From: Unio delphinus
Lineage: Eukaryota; Mollusca; Bivalvia; Unionida; Unionidae
Direction: 5' to 3'
NCBI GenBank assembly: GCA_029339505.1
Contig: JAQISU010000132.1
Location: 11,139,001-11,203,000 of the forward strand
Length of the DNA: 64,000 nt
In this document: piece by piece, positions 40,001 through 52,000 of the stretch
How positions within the stretch are numbered: position 1 is the first letter of the stretch
How the letters are laid out: each line of letters opens with the position of its first letter
Translations under genes and position numbers: made by a program
The notes under the pieces: model-generated
The model's input: only the letters and a program-made list of their open reading frames with translations
Databases searched by the model: none
Told to the model about the DNA's origin: nothing

Positions 40001-43000
40001 ACATCAATACTGACCTTGTGATATGTTTCCCTGAAGAGGTGATGCTGCCTGAGCCAGTGCCATATCAACCTCAACCTTTGACCCCTTGTCTGTGACCCTG
40101 GGTATCTTCTGGCGAGGATAGTAGGACAACCAGTCTGATAGTACAGGGTCCAAACATGTGCAGATCCCTTCAATGTTCACCAATACCAACACAGGGGCTA
40201 TGTGAATGTGTGAAAACAGTGACATTAAGTTAAGAAAGCCATACAAAACTATTCAATATACATTATGATGACAGAACATTAAATATTAAGGGTTCAAGAG
40301 AATACTATCTCCCCAGTTAACAGTGCTACAGTGTATGTTATGTAACATTCACATAATTTATAAATTACCAAGCCGTTACAGCAGGAAAAAAGATACCTGT
40401 TTAATGCAAACAAGACTAATAGAGTGTATCATATACAAAGGACTCGAGTTGATAATGTTTCTCACATTCCATGAAAAAGCTATAACAACAAACAAACTGG
40501 CACCAAGAGTGTATAAATAAGGATTTAAAATGACAGAATATACATAGGAATATTTATAAACTTTGAGAAAATGCATCTAAAACTTAGTTTACATTGAACA
40601 CTTCAGCATAAACTTTAAAATCTAATTAAAACAGAAATAATCAATATGTGTTTATATGAAAGCTGACAGATGTCATCAGTGTAACAACATCACAGAAACT
40701 GACTGGAGTAGCAATGCACCAATCAAAATGCATCACTGACATATAAGATGGATTATAACATTCATAACTAGGGGTTTTTCTACTTATGTGTTCTGCCTGT
40801 AAAACCTACATCCATTCTGAGTAGAGAATTGAGTAGAGAATTGAATCCATCGTTGCACTGGTATGGAATAGGAAAAGCCCACTCAAGTGTCTGATTTTGT
40901 AGCTAGGAGTGGGGCATTAAGACAAAGTTTTGTAACTAACAAGCTGGGAAATTTTCCTCTCCAGTAGAAAAATTGCAGATATTTATGACATCATAAGTAT
41001 TATCTACTGTCCCAAAATTTGGTCATGATGGAAAGCTACAGTCCCAAAATGTGGTCATGATGGATAGCTACTGTCCCAAAATGTGGTCATGATGGATAGT
41101 TCTTTTTCCCATTCTTCCTTGTATATCAATGTGTTTTCCAGAGTAAAATAATGCTGGGAAATATGGCTATATTTCAGCATGTAACTACTGACTTTCATCA
41201 CATGACATTCAACTTCAATCATAATACACAAAACAAGCAGTACTCTATGATTTACATCATCTCCTGAACAGCAAGACAAACAAATGAAACTAACTGATTG
41301 CAATTTCAGCCTATAAATGTGACAGTTGATGTTGTTGCCATGCAAATAGAACACTATGCACTGAGCAATTTAATTACATGTAAAGATTATGTACTGTACA
41401 CTGGTTATAATTATTATTCTTTTAAAAACAATCTTTTCAATTCAGCAGTTCATTACCATAAGGCCCTTGATTTTATAACATTGTTCCTATTATAAGGTGA
41501 GAATAGTCACTGAATTCCATGTTATCACATGGGAGTAGAATTACATATTATTGTGTACTTCATTAAGGTGGAATACTCTCTGGTTCCCATTGACAGTGTT
41601 AAAAGTAAGTGTACTGTATTGTTTATGAAAGGAAAATTGATTCTAGATCAAAGTTAAATTCATGACTAACTGTAGATAAGCACTGTATTTATGTATACAT
41701 CTCCAATGAAAATGCATAAAGAAATTTTTTTAATGCATTCAAATTATGCATAAGAATTTAATTTTAAGCATTTAGCCCAACATGCTGTACATCTGATCAA
41801 TACTATTCTATCAATTCAAGTTCCAGATGTTCTGTGCAAATCAGAACTGATTCTAAATGATTAATGTAAAAACAGTCACATAAATACATTCAAATAATAA
41901 CATACACCTTGAACAATTCTTGGTCACTAAATTCTTTTTGATGAATTCAGTAGGCATAATTAACAGTTTCATGATTAAAACACAGTCTTGAAATTCAAGT
42001 ATGGAGGGGAAATGCATTCACAAAATACATCAAATTTAAAATAGGCAATTAGTTCAAACCAAGGAGTAAAATACTCAGTTTATTACATTCTTATCTAGCA
42101 CTCTAGTAATCCTAGGGAGTGAACTTTATTCTTTGACCCAGTTACAATTGTATTATTGTGTAAGCTATCATTAGTACACAATTATCAAACTGCATACGGC
42201 CATGACCACTGTTCTTCAATACATCACATATAAAAAACTAAATTAAAAGCCGACAATGTAAATCTAACTTTTATATACTGTCATATGATGAGGAAATTGT
42301 CAGTTGGTGTTTTTCCATTTCATTATCCACAATAGACCATTTTAACATCAACTTGGTTTTATATTCTGGAATATTAGACAAATAATCCTTCATTAAGCAT
42401 CAATATTGGGCAGGAAAATCCCACTCTTGTGATCAGAAGATTGTATCATTCTGACCCTCAGGAGGAATCTTCCCATCCTACACTGATGTATAGGAAGGAT
42501 CATAATATTCTATATCTCCAAAAACTTGACATTCAATCTAGGTGTTACATTGTTTATGCTATTAATTCATGTCTAACTTAAAGTGTAATGTAAAAATATA
42601 CCATTTTCAAGCAATTGCAATGATTATGACCAGCAAAATTTTAACCTGCAAGCAACTGCTTCCATCATTATAAATATATTACTGATATAGTCATTTCAAA
42701 ACTGTATTACAATGCTGCTATAGTCATTCCAGAACTTTATTACATTACTGCTAAAATCATTCCAAAACTGCTTATTACACTGTTGCTATAATCATTCCAA
42801 ACTGTTTATTACACTATTCAACTGCAACTACAAGTATCCCTCAATGAAAAGGACACATTTTCTGTATTGAGATATGGCCTAATAAAAGGGGTGGTTCCTT
42901 ATAAGGTAAAATGGCTAGACGGTTCTATCTGATACAGATGAGATGGTCTCTCAAAGAAAATTGTCTATACCACTGACAAAATTTTAAAATTACTAAAATA

Positions 43001-46000
43001 TATTATTCCATGTGTGTACTGTGAATTAATTAGTATTGTGGATACAAATTTGCATGATTTTATGAAAAATGACATTGTAATCAGTATTTAAATTAATTTT
43101 TTATAATTTAAATTCATGGATCTGTGAAATCGAGATAATGTTTCCATAGTAGAATATATTTAAACTCATTGATTTGATAAGTTGTCCTCTTGTTTCCATA
43201 GAAGAATGGCTTTAATTTCATGGATTTTGGAAGTGGTCCTATTGTTTCCATCATTTAGTGACTTTAAGATTAAATTCATGTTATTTCCATAGCAAAATGA
43301 TGTTTTGGGGATTTTTTAATTCATGGATTTTGGAAGTAGTTTTATTGTTTCACATTAGAATGACTATAAATTCATTGATGTGGGAAGCACATTGCTATTG
43401 TTTCCATAGCAAAATAACATTATGGGGGTTCATTAAATTCAAGTTTTGTAGCATTCATGAAATCCACTAAAACTGTCATGCAATTAAATATAATGAATTT
43501 ATTGCATTTCAAATATCAATTTTTACTTAAGAAATGCTGAGCAATTTGCATATGCAAATAAACCCCAATCTCTACGATGTCTGCAGTGTGATTAATCAAT
43601 TATGATTAAAAAACATACAAAACAAGTTCAATATGTTTTAGTATTTTAAAAAAGCAATGACTTTAATACCTTCTGTCACATCTTGCTTTTTGGGTAACTG
43701 ACAAGTAAAAGTAATGCAGTCATTTGTGTCATCCATTAAGGTAGACTCATCTTGTATCAACCATTCAGAATTGTGCAACACTTCTGTGCTGGATGACCCA
43801 TACAGTATTGGTGTTACAACATCTTGGTGTCCATCTGAAATATTAAACAAATAAGCCTGAAACTGATCACCTAGCTAGAATTGCCTAAAAGCAAGATGTA
43901 AGAGATATTAATTAGGAAATCTGGATCAGGTAGGATGCTTTCTGAATAAAATTCTTCTGATCTTCACTGTTATTAAAACAAATGTTCAACAGTTTCTCCA
44001 TTTATTATCTTCATCCATATTTGGTGGCAGATTTACATTATTTGTGCAAACTTAAAAGCCCTCAATGGCAGGATAATTTGTGTCAAATTTGATCATCACT
44101 GATTCTGTAAAAGAGATCATTAAAAAAGGTAATTCTATTTTGAGTAATGGTGGCCAAATCTGATGGCAGCAAAATGTCATCTTACAAAAGACATTTAGAC
44201 GAGGATGTTTTCTATTAAATGTTTTAATTTTGTTGAGCAGATTTTCTAGTCATTAAAAAATTCTGTTAAGTAACAGCATCCATATCAGAAGGCGCATTAT
44301 TATCATTTGCATAAATGTGAAAACCATCTGAAACAGGATGCTTTCAGTGAAATTTTACCAAATTCTGTAGAGTAGTTTCTGATAAGAAGCCTAGGTTCCA
44401 TACTGACTGTGAGAATTTAATGTTGGTGTTGCTGATATTTATTGTCTGAAGTAATGGATGTGAATGAGAAATTCTTTGTGTTGTTATCAGAATAGCCTCA
44501 GTTTTATCATCATTCATCTGCAGCTTGTTACATGTCATCCATGATTTTACATCAGAAATGCACTTCTCTACTCCATGGATGGTAGCATCAACTTCAGTTG
44601 GGTGGCTAGACTTGTATATTTGGGTGTCATCAGCATACAATTGGTGCGACACTGGGTGATGATCTATGACACTTGAGAGCGGCTGAGTGTACAGAATGAA
44701 GAGAACAGGTCCAAGAACATATCCCTGTGGAACACCACAACATACGTCAACTGGGCTGGAGTGTATTCCATTTGCAGATATAATTTGTGTCCTGCTGACT
44801 AAGTAGGACTTCAACCACAGTAAGGCTATATTCTGAATGCCAAATACATGCTGGAGATGGTGAATTAATATATCATATCAAGGATGTTGTTTAAAGTTAT
44901 TTTCTACTCTTATTTTGGTGGCCATATCTGATCATGGATTAGTATCATTTGCTTTCTGTCAAATTTGGTTGAAATTCATTGACTGCTTTTGAAAAGAAAT
45001 ATAAAAAAGTAAAGCATTCAAGGCAATAAGGACTGAATAGCCATACCATAACATTATTGCAATGGTGAGCTCAAATTGATTTATGTGTGAATATAAACAT
45101 GAAACAAATATGAACAATGTACCAGTATTTGCCAGATGCACACAGGCTCAAGTACAATTCATTTGGAACAATCTCTTCAATTCAATGAGATTAACATTTT
45201 ATAAATATTCATACTGTAGTTCATGCACATTTTTCAGATAAGTAATCATTATTTTTAAATGTCACCAAATTTCCCATGTAAACTAGAAAAAAGCAGAATT
45301 GTTAGCAATTTAAAGTATGAGCAAAGATACAAAAAAACAATAGTTGCTTAAGTACAGGAAGAGTACATGCACTTTAAAAATAATCTTATTTGTTGGGAAT
45401 GGAGAGGTCATTATACTTGCAAAGAAAATTAGACAGGATGCAAAATGGTCATTCTTGGGATTTAACCTAAATGGAGTCTTTAAGGATAAAAATATTGTGA
45501 ATATTTAAACTCTGAAGTATATATTTCCATAGTTTACATTTACAATTTAATTTACTAATGTCTTTCACAAAAGCTTCAGATTAACAAGGGCAGTAAAGTA
45601 AAAAAAAACATCTCTCACTTATTGGGCAAACATATTTTGACCATGAGGTGCAAGAAGAAAAATTTAATGAAATACACCATTTCTTCCTGTATCTCTCTTC
45701 AAAAAAGAACTATGAAAAAAGCATTTGGGCATTAATGATGTAATTTCCCTGTTGCTGGTAATCTGATATAGCAAACAGTGATACCTTTAATATTTATGAA
45801 AGATGAAGTTATATTGTTTAATTCCTTACAGCATTACATATTTTATCTTATATGTAACTCTTTAAATTTTCAGGTAAAAGACTTGGACAAATAGAAGAAG
45901 AAAAATTACATCACTGTGTAGATAAATTCATTTGGAATAATTGGTGAAAATTTTGTGGATATTTATTGGATATAAGAAGAGAAATTAAAGTAAGAGTGAA

Positions 46001-49000
46001 TGCACATGCATGATATTTACAAAACTGTCTAAACAGGTAAAACTATACGGGGCACACACAGCTTGACACAGCTTAGTGCTACTGGGGCATAGCAGCACTA
46101 ATGCTGTTAACAGTGCTGGAGCTGAATGGGTTAATAAGATCTAGAAATACAGGTTCTGAAACTCTGGGTAGAGATGACACCAACCATCATTGTTTCTTGA
46201 GCAGATAAGGGACTAAAATAATTTTCTTGGAAATTTATGTTGTGAAATTGATGAGATAGTTGATCCATGATATTCCCATTTTAGTGGAGCAATCAGGTGA
46301 CATTCCAATTCTCCTGCTTTCTGTATCACCTTTGGAATTAGAGGTGGTGGATGGTAAGCATATGCATCCAAGCTGATTTAATCTATAGAAAAAGCATCAA
46401 CTGCAGAGGTTGGTACCAGTGAGAAAAAGGTCTGGAGTTTCACATTCTACCATATTGTAAATAGATCCACCATTAGTCAATCCATCAGGCACATATCTGA
46501 TTGAAAACTGAGGAATGAAAGGATCATTCTGTCTGTATTAGATGATTCTTCCAAGACAAAGAGTCTATTAATACATTTAGTCTACCTGGAATATCATGAA
46601 GTTGGATGTGGATTTGTCATTAAAGATACCACTTTAGAAAATCCCAAATAATAATGCAAATGTCCAGGCAGTTTGTTCCACCTTGACGTTTGAGATAAGT
46701 CACAACAGTGGAGTTATGGAACAGTATGAGAATTCAATTTCCATGCAGATCTTCTCTTGAAATGGATTTAATCTCAAGAATTTTTATGTAAATGACAAAC
46801 CAGATGGGGCCACACTCCAATCGCTTCCCAGAATAATGGAAGGAAGTGTGGTCCCTAGCTCTTTGTGCTTGTATTGATATAGACTGAGCTTTTATTTAAG
46901 AGGTATATCAAAAATGAGCTAAGTAAGGTTGCCTCATATTCCAAGATGGAACTTGATATTTGTGCAGATTGAGAAGTCTCTGCAACTAATTGGACAACAG
47001 AAGGAACTTTAATGGCTGCATAAATAGAAGCAAACCCAGCAGAAGGTTGTTGTTGTTTTAGGGTTTAACGCCATTTTTCAGCACACGATAGGCTATACAT
47101 GGCGGCCAGTATTATTGGTGGAGGAAGAAACCGGGAAAATCCCCGGAGAGAACCACTGACCCATGAGAAGCTACTGGCAAGCTTTCTCACGTAACTACAT
47201 TAGCCGAATCTTAGACTCGAACCCACACAGACAGAGGTGAGATGGCAGTGATCTGTAACAGAAAGCGCTTTAGACCACTTGGCCACTTGGGGCCCCTTCC
47301 AGCAGAAGGAATTCTTAGACAAGTAAACAGGGCAAAGAGTACGTTGTTCATAGCTGCAGGAACTCTGGACAAAGAAAAGTGACAGAGTACCTCCTAAACC
47401 ACTTGTCGAATCCATAGGTGATCATACCATATCTTGTCTCATTAGGCAGGGAAGAATTGGAGCCTTGCCCCTACCCAGATCTGTGATAAGGGCAGCATGT
47501 AGATGATTTCATTTATTTATATTGAGATGGGAGAATGATCAACCTGTCTTACTTCTTGCCCACTATTGTTGGATGTGATTTAGTATGACTGCTTCCCAGC
47601 AGCTTGTGTATTCAGAGGCCTCCCTGCAATTATTTTGCTAATTGTTTTGAAAATCCCTCTGCTGTAGCTGAGACTGTGAGGGAAAGAAATTGGTCTGTTT
47701 GGCAGCTTGTTTGTGGAATTTCACCAACCTGACCATTACAGAGGTCAGATAATAAAGGCTGTGGCCTTTATGATGGTCTTCAGAAATGTATATTAAGTAG
47801 AGAGAACTTCATCTTATTCTGCCTGTTGATACACTGTTCTGCCTATTGAAAAATTGTCATAACAATGTAATTTGAAAAACAGAATTTTGATTTAAATATT
47901 TGCAAAATGCCTGTAATGATTTGAATCTCTGCCATTCCAGCAAGTGTAAGGACTCGTGAGAACCTAGCTAAGATCAACAGTAACTTTATTTTTCTATTTC
48001 CTCCACTTTAATGCCCATCTCACACTAACAACTGGGCCATCACTTTACCCCACTTCAAAGGCCAACACACACAACTTACATCACCAACTGGGCCATCACT
48101 TTACTCCTATTCATAGCCTGCCTTACACAACCTATATCACAACAGGGCATCACTTTAATCCTCTTCATAACCTACCTCACATAATACATATCACCAATGG
48201 GCCATCACTTTACTCCTTTTCAAAACCCAACTCACACAATGTAATCACCAACTGGGCCATCACTTTCAATTCTCTTCATAGCATAAACACACAACCTATA
48301 TTACCAACTGGGACATCACTTTACTCCACTTCAAAGCAAACCTCACACCACTAACATTCCTCCACTTCCGTGATCTTACACCACCCACACACAGCAATCA
48401 CTTTCCTTCACTTTGTAACCCATCCCACACTGATCCATCCCTTTCCTCCAATTCAAACTCATATACACACCACTAAAAGGACTGTCACTTTCCTTCATTT
48501 CAAAGCCCACCTCACATTGGCAATCACATTCCTCAAATTCAAAGCCATTCTCATACCACCAAATGGGCCATCAATTTTCACACTCTTTTCTAAACAATAA
48601 AGTCAACATCACATGGAGCTATCATTTTGTTCCCATTCAACATCCACCTTGCACTACCAAATGGACCATCACTTTACTCTACTTCAAAGAACACTTCACA
48701 ATGGCCTATTATTTTCTACACTTGCACCACAAATTGAGACATCATGTTCTTCCACTTCAAGGCCCCTTAACACTACCAATTTGAGTGAAACTTAATTCCA
48801 TAACAAAATCAACTTCACCTGGAACCAACATTTTATTCAAAATTAAAAGTCACCTTCCATTATCAAATGGACCACCACATTTTCTCCACTTCAAAGATCA
48901 CTTCACACTAGGCCATTATTTTCTCCACATCTTGTACCACCCATTGGGATATTATTTTCTTCATACTACCAATTGGATCATTTCTACCTTAACTTCCAAG

Positions 49001-52000
49001 CCTACCTCTCACCACCATCTGGGCCATCAGAACTACTCAGTATAGGTTGGTTGATTTTTTTTAACAAACTACATTTGACAAATTTAAATTATTTCGGAAT
49101 ATAATAAAACAAGCTATTTTTTACCTTTGGAATAAACTAATGCTTGGATCGAGGATACTGTCCCTGAATATGAGAACACATTGGAAGTTCTGCATCTCTT
49201 CACCTCCAACCCAGACATGGCCATCTCAAACACTGGAAGATGAGGTTTTCTTTCACAATCTGCAACATCAATTAATAGATGAAATGAGCATTATATATAT
49301 ACAGTTTGATAAAATCAAAATAGATTTCTACATAATAAAATTTCATGCTTGATAAGTCAATATTATCCAAGCTCTGCCATACTCACAACTTAGGGTTAAA
49401 GAAGTTATATAAAAAAAAGAAGTTATATTTAGGTGCAATATATCTATTAATACCAGTAGTGCCACCAATACAATCATATATATTGGAACTGTCTGATGGT
49501 AAAATATTTTGACTGATTGAAAAGTACTCCAACTGATACAGGGATTGGTGCTGAATCATGTGACTACTTCTGTTGTCTTCAACAGGTGGCAACCTCTCCA
49601 TATGGATGCAGGGAGAATGGGTGAGTGTATGTGTATTATTATCAGATTAGTCTGATTGAAGAAACTTATTTTACTAGAAAAACTTGATTTCTTCTCCAAA
49701 TATGTTACCCTATTATATTTACCTTAAAATAATAGGTAAGAAGTGGAGGCATTTACTTCCTCTTAGAGAGCCCATATCTGGTTACTCACAGGTATGTTAG
49801 ACAGCTTACAAGATAACCCAAAAGAAGAATAGACACCATATGTCAGGAAGTGACCTTAGAAGAGAAACTATTTCACTTATGAAGCTGTATCCATAGCACA
49901 ATGCTGAATGACCCAGGAATGCACAACATCTATAGGTCCTACCAGGTCAAACTGAGCATTTTGGAATGAAAGATCTCTGAGATAAAACTGGAGAAAATGG
50001 ATTCTGACCTCCATCCCATGGTATGGATATTATCATTTAGTTAACAGTTTCATCGAAACACACTGTTTTTGGTAACTGCCACAGCTTCATGAGCCAAAAC
50101 AAGTAGCAAATTCATTTGACTTGGAATTATTTCCTGATCTGCAGAATAAAACATTTATTTTATCCACCATGAAAGTATGTATGCAGATATGTCATCCTCT
50201 CCCACTTTGACAGATAGGAAGCAACATAATCTCCCTTGATGCACCATTTCAGTTTCTTTTAAGCATCACTTCAGAGCTTGCACTGGGTCCTGTAGATCCC
50301 CTTGAGATACAGTGAAAAGAGTAGGCAGAGATTTCACAACAAGTCATATTCACCATGAATGGGAGCCTGTTCTTGCAAATAAAAGCTAAGGCCACATCGT
50401 AAGTTATACTGTCCCACCCTGTTGCAACTGCAGATAAATCTGGTAAACTAATAAAATATGTGTCTCACTAATTCTGTCTGCAATTGCTAATGCAAGTTAG
50501 GAAGCAGGTCTTATATGAGAGGTGAACCAATGAAGCCTTAGAAAGTGGTCCAAACAGGGTCTTATTCAGCTAGGTCAGCTGTGTTAATGTTAATCTGAAA
50601 TCTGACAACAGATAGATCTTGTTGACATCTTATCTTCCATGACAACTCAGCATGTCAAGATATGTCAACAGTAGCCTCTTATTGTGATTAGTCATCAAAG
50701 AGCCTAAGCAGAAAGTTAACCACTGAGGTACTGATGCAATCAATGGTGCTATTTGTTTGCACTCTAACCAGTTTGTGAAAATTCTCCAATTCCCTTGTAC
50801 ACTTTAGGTAGATGGCTTGAGTTAGTTTCTTGATTACTCAATGATAGAACTATCTATTCCTGATAGTTCATTTAGTATGATCCAGATGTACAGGTTCAAC
50901 AACTTAGTATTGAGATGGTTGCTTGAACAGATGAGGATATGTCTCTTTCATCTGGCTGCATAATTGATGAGGTTATTGATCAATGATTTTTCCAAATTAA
51001 ATATAGTAATCAGGATAAGGCAGCACTCTGATTCTTCAGCCTTTTGAATCATGTTCAAAAACAGGTATGCTTAAGGAGGAACATGCGTGTCTAACCCATT
51101 CAATCAATGGAGACTGACCAAACTGGTGAGCACAAAGGTTGGGTGTTCTGCAATTCCTTTGTAACCAAAAGGTCTTCTAGCAGTTGATTCCAGCAGGCAT
51201 ATGTGAAGGAAAACCAAGGGATGATATGACCATTCTGCCTGTATTAGTTGTTTCTTCTGGGACATGACATGACCTGGAATATTACAAACTTGTCCATGGA
51301 TTTTTTTTACCGAAGACAGGAGAAATTCTTAAAGAAAAATGCAAAGATGTGTGCTTCATTCCCCACTGCCATTCTAAATTAATTCACTACAGTGGAGAGG
51401 TTCTATAGAATGATAATGACCTTCATGTAAATTCTCTTGCCATCAATGGAATGCTTCTGTATGGCTTTCATCTCTATAATAATTATATGAAATAGAATAT
51501 GTAATAGACAATCATGAGCCTCTGAAGGCTGAGCTCTTCAAATAATGAAAGTAGATGTGCATTCCAACCCGCTGTTCTAGAATCTTTACAAACCATTATT
51601 TATAAGACAGTTCATGCAAGGGACCACCTGACTGAAGTCATGTGAGATTCTCCAATTCCTGAGATGGAACTTCATATGCATTGTTTATTCCAAGGAGCAA
51701 AGCTTCAGCCAAAATTGGAATAGAATCATTGTAATGGCCTTACATATAGGACACCAATGACAGTGATGTTCATCCACTGTCACATTCTTTTCTAATATCA
51801 TCATTTCATTGTGCTTCTTTGACTACATGACATTTCATCCTCATTAATGAACATATTTACTGCAGTGCTCAGGTTTTATTCATACAACCAACATGTACAA
51901 TGCTTAATAAAACATTTAAATAATTTTTGTTACAACTGTGTTATTTCTTAAACATAATAGAAACCTTTATATGTTGGATTTTAAATACAAAATATATTGG

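Noticed and set aside
47200..47415. Minus open frame that spans the SINE
   Set aside because: It runs through the tRNA-like head of the SINE and into flanking DIRS relic; no coding signal.
48370..49045. Several plus-strand open frames of 60-86 codons
   Set aside because: They overlap one another in different phases and come from a G-poor tandem repeat.
49383..49601. Minus open frame of 72 codons between VPS13B exons B and C
   Set aside because: Exons B and C join directly in phase and in alignment with human VPS13B; this frame adds nothing recognisable and lacks good splice borders.
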